From: JANNVZ01 sp046155615
GTDB lineage: Bacteria; Bacteroidota; Bacteroidia; Flavobacteriales_D; Sanyastnellaceae
DNA length: 61,559 bases
Direction: 5' to 3'
Assembly (NCBI GenBank): GCA_046155615.1
Contig: JBJXFP010000013.1
Location: 1 to 61,559 of the forward strand
Part shown: piece after piece, positions 1 to 9,401 of the stretch
Layout of the letters: each line of letters opens with the position of its first letter
Numbering within the stretch: position 1 is the stretch's first letter
Translations under genes and position numbers: made by a program
The notes under the pieces: generated by a model
Told to the model about the DNA's origin: nothing
Database searches by the model: none
The model's input: the letters and a program-made list of their open reading frames with translations, nothing else

Positions 1-102
1 ATGATGAGCACAGAGATATTGGCAGCGGGGATGTATGTGATAAGTTTGAGGAATGGGGATGAGGTGGTGGAGCAGAGGAAGGTGGTGGTGGGGGGGAAGT
101 AG
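1..102 (+). CDS. C-terminal end of a T9SS-secreted protein (5' end outside window)
   Basis: The frame is open from the first base and ends at TAG 100-102. The 33 visible residues have the pattern of the end of a type-A T9SS sorting domain: a Leu-Ala-Ala-Gly-Met-Tyr-Val-Ile strand, a short Gly-Asp turn, then a final strand of alternating Val and Lys/Arg ending in Lys. In the family this end is removed when the cargo is attached at the cell surface. The codons are unusually rich in G-ending forms (GTG, GAG, AGG, GGG) compared with genes further on. The start and any catalytic domain lie outside the window, so no function can be assigned. Confidence 0.7.
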   Translation: MMSTEILAAGMYVISLRNGDEVVEQRKVVVGGK

Positions 103-234
103 GCATTTGTGCCTGCTACTTTGTTGATTCAAGATTGTCTGAGAGATTACCACTGTAATGTTTGATTCGTTATCGCTTTCAAAGCGCCACCTTACATTCG
201 CGCGCACAACAATTCTTTAATACTTTCTACACCA

Positions 235-1479
235 TTGGACATATTCGAACGCATAGCAAAAAACCGTGGCCCACTTGGCCAGCACAGCAAAGAATCGCAC
301 GGCTACTTCACCTTTCCCAAACTGGAAGGCGAACTTGGCCCTCACATGTCATTTCGCGGCAAACCCGTACTGGTTTGGAGTCTGAACAATTACATCGGGC
401 TTGCCAACCATCCTGACATAAGAAAGGTAGATGCAGAAGCCGCGGCACAATGGGGAATGGCCTACCCTATGGGCGCCCGTATGATGAGTGGTCAAACCAA
501 GTACCACGAACAATTGGAACAAGAACTTGCTTTATTCATGCAAAAGGACGATGCATTCCTGCTCAACTTTGGCTACCAGGGATGCCAGAGTGCCATAGAG
601 GCACTTGTGGGCCGCCATGATGTGATGGTGTATGACAGCGATTGCCATGCATGCATGGTAGATGGTGTACGGTTGCACCACGGCAAGCGCTTCGTGTTTC
701 AGCACAACGACATGGAGAGCTTTGAAAAGCAACTGAAACATGCCAAGGCCATCACTGACAAAAACGGTGGCGGCATATTGGTACTCACCGAAGGTGTATT
801 CGGTATGGCGGGCGATCAGGGCCGTCTCAAAGACATTGTTGCTTTCAAAAAAGAATATGATTTCCGGCTGTTTGTGGATGATGCACATGGCTTCGGCAGC
901 ATTGGCGAAAATGGCCGCGGGGCAGGCGATGCGCAAGGTGTGCAAAGCGAAATAGATGTTTACTTCGGAACATTTGCAAAAGCCATGGCAACCATTGGTG
1001 CTTTTGTAGCCGGACCTGAGCATGTGATAGAATACCTGCGCTACAACATGCGCTCTCAAACTTTTGCCAAAGCATTGCCCCTTCCCATAGTAATTGGCGC
1101 CATCAAAAGATTGGAAATGCTGCGCACCCAACCCGAACTGCAACAGCAACTATGGCACATAGCCAAAGCGCTGCAAGGCGGGCTGAAAAATGCAGGATTC
1201 GATATTGGTAAAACCAACTCGGTAGTGACTCCGGTATTTATGAAAGGCTCACTGGGTGAGGCCACCAACGTTACTCTTGAATTGCGCGAAACTTATGGAT
1301 TGTTCTGCTCCATAGTAGTATATCCGGTGGTGCCCAAAGACGTAATCATGCTGCGTCTGATACCCACCGTGGTGCATACCATGAAGGATGTGGAATACAC
1401 CATTGAATGCTTCATCAAGGTGCGTGAGAAGTTGGAAGCAGGTGCTTACAGAGCAGAAAAAATTGCATCCTGGGCGTAA
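235..1479 (+). CDS. Alpha-oxoamine synthase, serine palmitoyltransferase-like
   Basis: This is a PLP-dependent fold-I aminotransferase of 414 residues, the usual size for alpha-oxoamine synthases. Visible features are the N-terminal WSLNNYIGLANHP segment, YPMGARMMSG, the cofactor-binding VDDAHGFGSIGENGRG stretch, and the Schiff-base lysine in GTFAKAMATIG. Family members condense an amino acid with an acyl thioester. In Bacteroidota the closest role is serine palmitoyltransferase, the first step of sphingolipid synthesis; cysteate-acyl transferase for sulfonolipids or 2-amino-3-ketobutyrate ligase cannot be excluded. The start is TTG at 235, because it gives the MDIFERIAKN N-terminus expected for the family; the next ATG (codon 38, base 346) would remove conserved sequence. 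A terminator follows at 1494. The PLP-enzyme call is firm, the substrate is inference. Confidence 0.88.
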   Translation: MDIFERIAKNRGPLGQHSKESHGYFTFPKLEGELGPHMSFRGKPVLVWSLNNYIGLANHPDIRKVDAEAAAQWGMAYPMGARMMSGQTKYHEQLEQELALFMQKDDAFLLNFGYQGCQSAIEALVGRHDVMVYDSDCHACMVDGVRLHHGKRFVFQHNDMESFEKQLKHAKAITDKNGGGILVLTEGVFGMAGDQGRLKDIVAFKKEYDFRLFVDDAHGFGSIGENGRGAGDAQGVQSEIDVYFGTFAKAMATIGAFVAGPEHVIEYLRYNMRSQTFAKALPLPIVIGAIKRLEMLRTQPELQQQLWHIAKALQGGLKNAGFDIGKTNSVVTPVFMKGSLGEATNVTLELRETYGLFCSIVVYPVVPKDVIMLRLIPTVVHTMKDVEYTIECFIKVREKLEAGAYRAEKIASWA

Positions 1480-1493
1480 GCCAATTGATATTG

Positions 1494-1531
1494 AAAAGCC
1501 GTTACTGCTGCGCAGCGGTGACGGCTTTTTT
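1494..1531 (+). terminator. Rho-independent terminator after the oxoamine synthase
   Basis: The arm AAAAGCCGTTACTGCT pairs with AGCGGTGACGGCTTTT through two G-U wobbles around a short GCGC turn, and is followed by a T run. It lies 14 bases after the stop codon. Confidence 0.8.
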
Positions 1532-1593
1532 CTTTGTGCTTCTGCTATCTCATGTCTTATTCCGGATGGCAACATGCTCCCTTTGCATCGCAT

Positions 1594-1601
1594 TACTTTC
1601 A
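1594..1601 (+). promoter_or_regulatory. Candidate -7 promoter box for the YfhO gene
   Basis: TACTTTCA followed by CCCGCG matches seven of eight positions of the Bacteroidota -7 consensus TAnnTTTG. It lies about 57 bases before the YfhO start. No convincing -33 TTTG box is seen at the usual distance. The same extended sequence recurs at 26272, ahead of another gene. Confidence 0.35.
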
Positions 1602-1657
1602 CCCGCGCTTTCACCTAAAATCATTTCATCCCTTTCACCATTCATCTTACTTTGAGT

Positions 1658-4348
1658 ATGAAATCAATCCTTTTGAAAATGTTGCCGCACGCAGTGGCAG
1701 TGCTCGTATTTGTGATAGCTGCTCAACTTTTTTTTAGTTTAGAAAACGATGAGTACAGCTTGCGCCAGTCGGACATACACCATGTGATGGGCATGGCCAA
1801 AGAACTGGCTGACTACCGCATGATGAATGATGGTGAAGAAGCCCTTTGGTCTAACAACATGTTTGGCGGCATGCCGGGCTACCAAACCAACGTGCTCTAT
1901 CCAAGCAATGTGCTTCGCATGATTGACGAGGTGATAAAACTTGGACAAGATCCAGCAACAGGTACATTGTTCATGTGCATGCTTGGCTTTTATATTTTCT
2001 GCTTGTGCGTGCGCATCAATCCATGGCTTGGCATAGCCGCAGGCCTTGCCTTTGGCCTCAGCACTATCAACGTGCTGTACCTCGGTGGCGGCCACACCTC
2101 TAAGGTGAATGCCATTGCTTACATGGCGCCAACACTTGGTGCTATGCTGCTTGCCTTGCGCGGCAGACTGCTTTTAGGAGCGGGGCTTTTTGCTTTGTTC
2201 TTTGGTTTGCACATTGCTGCATCGCATTTGCAGATGACCTATTACCTCGCATTTCTGCTTGGCGCTGTTGGCCTTGGCGAACTCATCAAACTGCTTATAG
2301 AAAAAAAGTGGACCTATGCTATAAAAAGTGTTGGGTCATTGGTAGCCGCTCTTTTAATAGGTGCTGCGCCAAACATGGGAAGCCTGCTTACCACTTACGA
2401 ATACAGCAAACTGACTACGCGCGGTAAAACCGAACTAACCATTACTCCACCAAAAGAAGAAGGGGTAACACCCACATCAGAGGGTGATGGTCTTAGTCCC
2501 GACTACATACTGCAATACAACATGGCAGGCCGCGAGTGGATGGCAGTATTTCTTCCAAATGCTAAAGGCGGCAATACTTCTGCAATAGAAAACGACAAAC
2601 AAGTGCTTGCGAAAGTGCCATCAAAAGTGCGCAAGCAAGTAGGCAGCATGAATCGCTATTGGGGCGAGCAGGAGTACAGCGGAGGTGCCATCTATTTCGG
2701 AGCATTCGTGTTTTTCTTGTTTGTGTTGGCCCTCATTTTTGGCAAAGACCATTTGCGCTGGCCTTTCCTCGTGCTCACCTTGTTAGTGATTGGCCTAAGT
2801 GCTAAAGAACTGACCGGACTGAACAAATTTTTTATTTACGATTTCCCGTACTTCAACAAATTTCGTGATCACAAAATGATGCTGGTGCTGCTGCAGATCA
2901 TGGCGCCTGCGCTTGCATTCATTTTTATAGATGGATTGCTTAAAACAACTATTACAAACAACGTGCGCAAATACTTGCTCATTGGTACAGCAGCGTTGCT
3001 GGTAATTGGCATAGTTGTTTGCCTCATGCCCTCTTCCACAGGCAGCATATTGAGCAATGCAGACATCAATATGTTCGAACAGTACGAACAGGAATATGCC
3101 GATAGCCCCCAAGCATTGGAACAAATAGATCAGATGCAAACTGCACTCATCAATGTGCGCAAACACATATACACATCCGATGGGCAACGAAGCCTGATGC
3201 TTATGGTAGTTGGTGCTGCACTTGTAGCAGGACTTGCGTTCGGCAAACTGAAGTGGTACATGGTAGCACCGGCAGCAGCGGTTATAATAATGGCTGATAT
3301 GTGGAGCGTGAGCAGCCGCTATATGAATGAGGAAAAGAAGGAAGGCCAATACAAGTATTACGAAAAAAATGCAGATAAGTATTTTCCCTATGAACCGGAT
3401 AAATGTGATATCGCCATTCTGGAAAAAGAAAAAGTGAACGTACCTGACTTCAACTCTAAAGCAGATGCGCTGAAGGAAAAATATCTGAGCACCGAACCCT
3501 ACAAGAAGATCAAAGACAAAGACAAGATAGAAACAGCCGCACAGTTTGGCGCTTTAGCTCTGAACAGTAACTACCGCGTGCTGCTTGCATCGCAAGGTGC
3601 ATTTGCAGATGCCACCGTGCCTTACTTCCACAAAAGCATTGGTGGCTACCATGCAGCCAAGCTCAAGCGATTTCAGGAGGTAAAGGAATTCTATATAGAT
3701 AAGGAACTGAAGGCCTTCACCGAGGCTATGCAAACCCGCGACCCACAGGCTGTGGACAGTGTAACACACACCATGAAAGTGCTCAATATGCTGAACACCC
3801 GGTATATCAAATTTTCGCCACAGGCGCCACCCATGGCAAACAAAAAAGCAATGGGCAATGCATGGTTCGTTGCTGAAGTCAAAATAGCCAACACCGCTGA
3901 TGAAGAAATGGAAGGAATAAGAACCCTTGACATTGGAAACGCGGCCATAGTGCACAAGGACTTTTTGAGCATAGTAAAAAGCGCTGATTTGGATATGACT
4001 GACAGTACGGCCAAGGTCACATTGGATAAATATTCAACAAACTATCTGAAGTACACCGCAACTACTCCTACCGATGCACCACTCATATTCAGCGAAGTTT
4101 ATTACCCCGAAGGCTGGAAGTGCAGCATAGATGGAAATGAGGTGCCGGCCTTTCGCGCTAACTACCTGCTGCGAGGGGTAATGGTGCCGGCAGGCATGCA
4201 CACCGTGGAGTGGGAGTTCAGCCCTGCCAGCTATATCAAAGGTGTTACGATCAATAAAATCGGTTCGGCATTGCTACTGTTGTTGGTCTTGGGTGCTTTG
4301 GGTTGGAGTGTGCGTGATTATTTCAAAACCAAAGTAGATATGGCCTGA
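1658..4348 (+). CDS. YfhO-family polytopic membrane protein
   Basis: The product is about 896 residues. It has a hydrophobic N-terminal segment, a long extracytoplasmic loop containing SLRQSDIHHVMGMAKE and WSNNMFGGMPGYQTN, then roughly a dozen hydrophobic segments, a soluble C-terminal domain (EVYYPEGWKCSIDG) and a final membrane helix. This is the layout of YfhO-like GT-C-fold proteins, which in Firmicutes are linked to glycosylation of lipoteichoic acid or lipids; the substrate in Bacteroidota is unknown. ATG 1658 is preferred over an in-frame TTG two codons earlier because a hydrophobic segment follows directly. It stands alone on this strand, behind a terminator. The family call is good; the biochemical role is not visible. 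Confidence 0.85.
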   Translation: MKSILLKMLPHAVAVLVFVIAAQLFFSLENDEYSLRQSDIHHVMGMAKELADYRMMNDGEEALWSNNMFGGMPGYQTNVLYPSNVLRMIDEVIKLGQDPATGTLFMCMLGFYIFCLCVRINPWLGIAAGLAFGLSTINVLYLGGGHTSKVNAIAYMAPTLGAMLLALRGRLLLGAGLFALFFGLHIAASHLQMTYYLAFLLGAVGLGELIKLLIEKKWTYAIKSVGSLVAALLIGAAPNMGSLLTTYEYSKLTTRGKTELTITPPKEEGVTPTSEGDGLSPDYILQYNMAGREWMAVFLPNAKGGNTSAIENDKQVLAKVPSKVRKQVGSMNRYWGEQEYSGGAIYFGAFVFFLFVLALIFGKDHLRWPFLVLTLLVIGLSAKELTGLNKFFIYDFPYFNKFRDHKMMLVLLQIMAPALAFIFIDGLLKTTITNNVRKYLLIGTAALLVIGIVVCLMPSSTGSILSNADINMFEQYEQEYADSPQALEQIDQMQTALINVRKHIYTSDGQRSLMLMVVGAALVAGLAFGKLKWYMVAPAAAVIIMADMWSVSSRYMNEEKKEGQYKYYEKNADKYFPYEPDKCDIAILEKEKVNVPDFNSKADALKEKYLSTEPYKKIKDKDKIETAAQFGALALNSNYRVLLASQGAFADATVPYFHKSIGGYHAAKLKRFQEVKEFYIDKELKAFTEAMQTRDPQAVDSVTHTMKVLNMLNTRYIKFSPQAPPMANKKAMGNAWFVAEVKIANTADEEMEGIRTLDIGNAAIVHKDFLSIVKSADLDMTDSTAKVTLDKYSTNYLKYTATTPTDAPLIFSEVYYPEGWKCSIDGNEVPAFRANYLLRGVMVPAGMHTVEWEFSPASYIKGVTINKIGSALLLLLVLGALGWSVRDYFKTKVDMA

Positions 4349-4525
4349 CAGACCTCAACATCTATCAAATTTCTCAGAAGAAGTTGAGCTTCGCACACAC
4401 AGAATTTAGCAGAAGTAATTGTGAGCGTATTGAACCAAAGTTGCACAAACCTGTATGCACTTGGCGCAATGATTGACTTATCGCAGACGTCTATTTTTAC
4501 AACAACCAATCCTCAATATTTATCC

Positions 4526-6148
4526 ATGAACAAATTCATTCTAACAAGCACAACATTGTTGCTGCTGAACATCACACAAGCACAAACTACCGCTAAAAAT
4601 ATTGACACAAGAATTTCGGATGTCACCATATTTATGTCAGGTGCGCAGGTAACTGAAAGTGGCTCTGTGCAACTGAAAGAAGGTGAAAATCAACTGCGTC
4701 TCAATGATCTTACGCTATACTTAGATCCGAACAGCATTCAAGTAGAAGGCAATTCGAACTACACTATAATGAGCGTGCGCCATCAGGTAAACTATCTGTT
4801 GGATCAAACAACCAACCCACGCGTAAAAGCATTGCAAGACAGTATGTCTCAAGCCCAACTACGCAACCATGAGTTGGTTGCATTGAAAACAACAGTACAG
4901 GAAGAACGCGAACTGCTGCACAGCAACAGAGACATCAAGGGCAACAATTCAGTTTTGCTTGCTGAAGACCTGAAAGAAATGGCAGACTTCTACCGCGCAC
5001 GATTCAAAGAAATAGAATACAAATGGCTTGAACTGACAGAACAGGAAAAGGATAACAACGAAGAAATAAATCGCCTGCAATACGCGCTGAATCAACTGAA
5101 CACGCGCAAGGGACAAAATCCGAGTGAAATACTTGTGACCGTGCGTGCAGAAAAAGCTTCGACCACCACACTTAAACTTTCTTATGTAGTTCAAAATGCA
5201 GGATGGTATCCTGTGTATGACCTGCGCGCTGACGACATCAACTCGCCTATCGAATTCATGTATCGCGCTAAGGTGTACCAAAGCACCGGCAACGATTGGG
5301 AAGATGTGAACCTGACCATCAGTACTGGCAATCCGAATGTGGGCGGACAAGCACCAATACTATACCCGTGGTATGTAAACTTATACGAGCCTATGCAATA
5401 TGACTATAAAAGAAAGGCAAACTATGATGATGCACCAGCAGTTTACAATGAAACACCCTCCGTGAGCTACGATTGGGAAGGCGATAAAGCCAAAGGAGAA
5501 TGGGCCACCTCCGCATCGTTTACAACCACTACCAACAATACAGTAAGCACCGAATTCAAAATAAGCATACCCTACGACATCCCCAGCGACAACCAGCAGT
5601 ATGATGTAATCATGCAGGAAGAAACTCTGAAAGCGAGCTATGCTTATGTAACCATTCCGAAGTTGGACAACGATGCTTTTCTGCGTGCGCAGATTGTGGA
5701 CTGGGCGCAGTATTCACTGCTGCCTGGCGAAAGCAATATCTACTTCAAAGGAACTTTTGTTGGCAAAGGCTATATAGACCCGGCCCTGGCAAACGACACA
5801 CTGAACATCTCTATGGGACGCGACCGCGCCATCAACATCAAGCGCGATCAGATCAAGGAATTTTGCAAAACTGACTTCTTTGGTGGCAAACAAAAAACCA
5901 CAAAAGCATTTGAAATAACTGTGCAGAACAACAAGAAGCAAGCAATAGATGTTGTGATAGAAGACCAGATACCCATTTCGCAAAATGGCGACATTGAGGT
6001 AGAGACAGAAGAGCTGAGCGGTGCAACACACGATGCCACTACCGGCAAAGTGGAATGGAAAGTGACCATACAACCAGGTGAAATAGCAAAGAAACAGTTG
6101 CGATTCAATGTGAAGTATCCGAAGAAAAAATATGTAACAGGATTGTGA
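4526..6148 (+). CDS. DUF4139/MuiA-like exported protein
   Basis: The product is 540 residues. Starting at ATG 4526 gives a clear signal peptide (Lys, hydrophobic core, cleavage near ITQAQ); the longer frame from 4421 has no such start and is rejected. The mature N-terminal part (VTIFMSGAQVTESGSV) matches the DUF4140 strand region. A helical, charged coiled-coil-like stretch follows at about residues 100-190, then a DUF4139 beta domain with WYPVYDLRAD and YRAKVYQSTGNDWEDV. Homologues are named for mucoidy inhibitor MuiA, but their mechanism is not known. The protein is probably periplasmic or anchored at the outer membrane. It converges with the next gene over a shared terminator. Confidence 0.85.
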   Translation: MNKFILTSTTLLLLNITQAQTTAKNIDTRISDVTIFMSGAQVTESGSVQLKEGENQLRLNDLTLYLDPNSIQVEGNSNYTIMSVRHQVNYLLDQTTNPRVKALQDSMSQAQLRNHELVALKTTVQEERELLHSNRDIKGNNSVLLAEDLKEMADFYRARFKEIEYKWLELTEQEKDNNEEINRLQYALNQLNTRKGQNPSEILVTVRAEKASTTTLKLSYVVQNAGWYPVYDLRADDINSPIEFMYRAKVYQSTGNDWEDVNLTISTGNPNVGGQAPILYPWYVNLYEPMQYDYKRKANYDDAPAVYNETPSVSYDWEGDKAKGEWATSASFTTTTNNTVSTEFKISIPYDIPSDNQQYDVIMQEETLKASYAYVTIPKLDNDAFLRAQIVDWAQYSLLPGESNIYFKGTFVGKGYIDPALANDTLNISMGRDRAINIKRDQIKEFCKTDFFGGKQKTTKAFEITVQNNKKQAIDVVIEDQIPISQNGDIEVETEELSGATHDATTGKVEWKVTIQPGEIAKKQLRFNVKYPKKKYVTGL

Positions 6149-6171
6149 AGATGTGAGGTGCAATCAACATG

Positions 6172-6206
6172 AAAAAAAACGCGGTTGTAATTCAATCGCG
6201 TTTTTT
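6172..6206. terminator. Bidirectional terminator
   Basis: An A8 run, the arm CGCGGTTG, the loop TAATT, the arm CAATCGCG and a T6 run form a hairpin that works on both strands. The last codons of the minus-strand glycosyltransferase lie inside it, since its stop codon occupies 6192-6194. Confidence 0.85.
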
Positions 6207-7340
6207 GTTGGCGGCACTCAGCAGATGGTTCACAACCTTCTCCATTCCATCCAGACTTGCTTGCTTTGAGAATTGCAATTCAAATTTTGCACGTGAATTT
6301 TTTGTGAGTGTGCTGTGAAGGACTTCATCATTCATGATACACTTTATTTGCACAGCAAGGCCTTCGGCACTCTCCGGTTCAAACAACAAACCGCAATCTC
6401 CGCTGAGTATTTCTGGTGTGCCGCTGCTGCCGGTGCCAACTATTGGCTTCCCAAAAGCCATGGCTTCTATAGTAACTGTACCGAATGTTTCGCCCTTGCT
6501 GCACAGCGCAAATACATCAATAGCCTCATAAAACAGTTCTACTTTTTTAGTGTACGCTGCAAAGTGCACAAACTCCGTCAACTCTAATTCCTGAGTGAGT
6601 AATTTTATTTCCTGCTCATAGTAGTTTCCCTCATTCCGGGTGCTTTCGCCAACTATGAGCAGATGTACCGCGATGCCTTCATCATGCAACAAGCGAATGG
6701 CTTCAATGGCAACATGCTGACCCTTCAGCCTGTCAAGCCGACCTATGATACCTGCTACAAATGCCTCATCGGATAAACCAAAAAATTCTCTTGCCTCTTG
6801 GCGTGTTACTGGTTTGGCAAACAAGCGTTCATCATCTACACCCAGAGGCACCACGTGTATGCGTGCATGAGGATAATGTGTCTGATCTCGCACTTGTTGT
6901 GCTAAAAAATGTAAGGTGCTTACCCATGCATCCACCTGCCTGAATCTGATAGTATGTATCAGATCTTTTTTGCTTATGCCAAATTGCATGGCCTGTTGAT
7001 AAAGCATGTTCAACGAACCACCACGAAAAAATTTGACCCACCCGAGCAATGAAAAATCGCGTGTGTCACGAAACCAGCACAACGACACTTGTTGTTGTTT
7101 GAAGAGTCTGCTCACTCGCCATGCATTCACTATGTCTAAATATTTTCCATTGCGCCTCACACTGAAAGTGTTCAGTCCGCTGGCTACAGCTGCATGTTGC
7201 AACTGGCTGCCATTCACACAATACAATGCAACGGACCAACCTCGCTCCTGCATCCACTGGGCATAGCGGACAGTATTCATCTCAAGACCGCCCCAGCTTG
7301 TACTGCTGCAGTAAAAGGCGAGTTGAGGCTGTTTTGTCAC
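6192..7340 (-). CDS. GT4-family (GT-B) glycosyltransferase
   Basis: The product is 382 residues with a two-domain GT-B layout. The N-terminal half begins with a strand and the glycine-rich SWGGLEMNTVRYA loop. The C-terminal half has GIIGRLDRLKGQHVAIEA and the nucleotide-sugar motif with key residues FGTVTIEAMAFGKP followed by GTPEIL. This family transfers sugars from nucleotide donors onto lipid-linked or surface polysaccharide acceptors at the cytoplasmic face; donor and acceptor cannot be read here. No other sugar genes are adjacent. It reads leftward into the shared terminator. Confidence 0.88.
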   Translation of the reverse strand: MTKQPQLAFYCSSTSWGGLEMNTVRYAQWMQERGWSVALYCVNGSQLQHAAVASGLNTFSVRRNGKYLDIVNAWRVSRLFKQQQVSLCWFRDTRDFSLLGWVKFFRGGSLNMLYQQAMQFGISKKDLIHTIRFRQVDAWVSTLHFLAQQVRDQTHYPHARIHVVPLGVDDERLFAKPVTRQEAREFFGLSDEAFVAGIIGRLDRLKGQHVAIEAIRLLHDEGIAVHLLIVGESTRNEGNYYEQEIKLLTQELELTEFVHFAAYTKKVELFYEAIDVFALCSKGETFGTVTIEAMAFGKPIVGTGSSGTPEILSGDCGLLFEPESAEGLAVQIKCIMNDEVLHSTLTKNSRAKFELQFSKQASLDGMEKVVNHLLSAANKKRD

Positions 7341-7419
7341 AAGAAATGAAGAAGAAGGTTATGGACTTGAACAATACTGATTTTTATACCTGAATATGCG
7401 CTGTGACTTACAGACAAAA

Positions 7420-7743
7420 TTATTCTTCATACACATCCAACAACATCAGGGCTTCGCTCAATTCGCCAAGCGTTTTAATGTCATTGCGTTTTTTGGCTAC
7501 GCTTCTGCCTGCTTTGTATGCTATGATGGCCTCGTCCTGTTTGCCGCATTCTTCAAGCCATTTGCCAAGTTGGTAGTAGCTGGGTAAGTAGTCAGGATCC
7601 TGTTTTACAATGTGGCGAATGGATTTGATAGCCGCCACTATTTCACCCTTCTTGTGAAGCTCCAGCGCTGCGCAGTAAAGCAGAAAACAGTCATCAGGGT
7701 TGGTGACCAGCATGTGTTCTATCATCTTCAATCTGTCTTGCAT
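7420..7743 (-). CDS. Small TPR-repeat protein
   Basis: The 107-residue product is almost entirely helical. At least two tetratricopeptide units can be traced: one around LLYCAALELHKKGEIVAAIK and one around PSYYQLGKWLEECGKQDEAI, each with the small-residue spacing of TPR helix pairs. There is no signal peptide, so it is likely a cytoplasmic protein-protein adaptor. It lies between the UbiA-type enzyme and the glycosyltransferase on the same strand, with gaps of about 80-140 bases, so an operon is uncertain. Confidence 0.75.
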   Translation of the reverse strand: MQDRLKMIEHMLVTNPDDCFLLYCAALELHKKGEIVAAIKSIRHIVKQDPDYLPSYYQLGKWLEECGKQDEAIIAYKAGRSVAKKRNDIKTLGELSEALMLLDVYEE

Positions 7744-7887
7744 GTATTGTATTATTAGCAGTTAGTTGTATGATACAGTGTCTGGCTGTTTGAGTTAGTG
7801 TTCAATGATAAAATGTGAAGCACTACCAAGCACACTCATCCTTGATATGTGCTCTGCATCTTTTCAACATAGAATAACAAAAAAAAT

Positions 7888-8850
7888 TTACGCGAAGCAA
7901 CTGAGCAGGCTGAATACCAGCAGACCGCATAGCATCATCCATTTGGTGCATGTGCTGGCCTGCCTGAATTGACGGGATGTGGAGGCCTTCCAAGTGAGCA
8001 CTATGCTCAAGGCAGTGGGTATAACTAAAAGTGCTGCACAACATGCAACAATGTAATGATGAAACCATTGCAGATGAAGCAGAAGATAAATGAATGCTCC
8101 AATGCCCAACACATAAAGAATCAATAGTCCACATACATATTTGCGTGTGTTGTAAATACCCCAGATAATGGGCAATGTGTTGTAGCCACCTGCCTTGTCA
8201 CCATCCAGATCTTCCATATCCTTTTGCGCCTCGCGAACAAGGGTGAGCAGAAAGGCGATGGCACAAAGCGATATGACAACCAGCCACGCAAAATTGAAAA
8301 ACTGATCGCGGTTGTATAGCAGATCACCGATCTCGCGCTCCAGCATATGAAGTTCAAACAAGCCTGCCCAAAGTGGAACAGCCGATGTGCACAGGGCTAT
8401 AGCAATATTGCCTGTAAGTACCTTCTTTTTCAGCACTGGCGAATACCACCAGAGTATGGTGGATAGCACAACTGGTATAACAACGGGCCACCAGAAACCA
8501 GTGATATAACAAAGACATGCCGCCAGAAAGAGAGCAGCAGTATTCAAAGTCTGGTGCAAAATGATGGCCACCCTGCGCTTCACGGTTTTTCCAACTATCA
8601 CTCTATCAGGTTTGTTGATGCGATCCACCTTTTGGTCGAAATAATCATTGATAATGTTGCCTGCCGCAGTGAGCAACAAAGCAACAGCACAAAGCATGAT
8701 AAAGTGCAACCACGACAAGCCATAATGCCTGCCCATGTGGGTAGAATCGGCCAACGGCCTTATTACAAACAAGCGAACAACCATCATGGTAACCAGCACA
8801 ATGGCCAGATTGGCCGGGCGTGTAAGTCGTATCAAGCTGGCTATGGCCAT
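7888..8850 (-). CDS. UbiA-type prenyltransferase (possible GGGP geranylgeranyltransferase)
   Basis: The 320-residue integral membrane protein has about eight hydrophobic segments. The first Asp-rich UbiA motif is NDYFDQKVDRINKPDR, and the second is the DMEDLDGDKAGGYNTLPI loop. Together these bind the Mg-diphosphate of the prenyl donor. Bacteroidota homologues of this size are usually annotated as geranylgeranylglycerol-phosphate geranylgeranyltransferases; quinone or other lipid prenylation is the alternative. The superfamily assignment is firm, the substrate is inference. The gene is divergent from the small unknown gene at 8938. Confidence 0.87.
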   Translation of the reverse strand: MAIASLIRLTRPANLAIVLVTMMVVRLFVIRPLADSTHMGRHYGLSWLHFIMLCAVALLLTAAGNIINDYFDQKVDRINKPDRVIVGKTVKRRVAIILHQTLNTAALFLAACLCYITGFWWPVVIPVVLSTILWWYSPVLKKKVLTGNIAIALCTSAVPLWAGLFELHMLEREIGDLLYNRDQFFNFAWLVVISLCAIAFLLTLVREAQKDMEDLDGDKAGGYNTLPIIWGIYNTRKYVCGLLILYVLGIGAFIYLLLHLQWFHHYIVACCAALLVIPTALSIVLTWKASTSRQFRQASTCTKWMMLCGLLVFSLLSCFA

Positions 8851-8898
8851 AAGGATGTGTGGTTAAAAAGATTGCCGGCAAATATGCGGGTAGGGGCT

Positions 8899-8906
8899 TA
8901 CTTTCG
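8899..8906 (+). promoter_or_regulatory. Candidate -7 promoter box
   Basis: TACTTTCG followed by CGCG fits seven of eight positions of TAnnTTTG and lies 31 bases before the ATG at 8938. A TTG at 8872 is about 24 bases upstream, a little far for a -33 element. Confidence 0.35.
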
Positions 8907-8937
8907 CGCGCAGCCTATCTGAATACGGATTGTAACT

Positions 8938-9273
8938 ATGGAAGAGAACAAACAGGAAATAACGCCACCTACACTTACTGTGAAAAAACACATTGTGGTG
9001 TATGGCAAACATGACTACATCATCAAAAACGTAATAGACCTGCTGCTGCGGGCTGACTACAATGCCACAGGCTACATACGGTTGGAAGAAGTACTGGATC
9101 ACATGCGCCTCAGTTCCTTTGATGCAGTGCTGATAGGCGGTGGAGTGGACCCTCATGACAGGCTGGAGATAAAAACATTAGTCAATAATGAATACAGGCA
9201 TGCACGGGTGATTGAACACTACGGAGGCCCTGCCACTATCATTCAAGAAATAAAATCAGTACTGGTTGAATAG
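8938..9273 (+). CDS. Small protein of unknown function, receiver-like fold possible
   Basis: The 111-residue protein has no signal peptide. After an acidic start it shows alternating strands and helices: KKHIVVYG, a helix at about 30-42, YNATGYIR, a helix, FDAVLIGGGVD, and later ARVIEHYGGPATI. The order resembles a truncated receiver (CheY-like) or Rossmann-type domain, with FDAVLIGGG in the place of the usual phospho-Asp strand but without the metal-binding acidic pair at the start. The fold is only an impression from the pattern. It sits between the UbiA-type gene (divergent) and the desaturase, 128 bases from the latter. Confidence 0.6.
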   Translation: MEENKQEITPPTLTVKKHIVVYGKHDYIIKNVIDLLLRADYNATGYIRLEEVLDHMRLSSFDAVLIGGGVDPHDRLEIKTLVNNEYRHARVIEHYGGPATIIQEIKSVLVE

Positions 9274-9401
9274 CCATGCAAAACACAGCCCCGGGTTTCA
9301 TCCTGAATCATTACACAATCAACATTTGAAAATTCTCCCATAAAGCCTTCAAAACATACGCGGGAATTCGTTCTATTTAATTACATCAATTTTCAGCATA
9401 C

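Noticed and set aside
162..416. 84-codon frame ahead of the oxoamine synthase
   Set aside because: It overlaps the conserved N-terminal coding region in another frame and has no motif.
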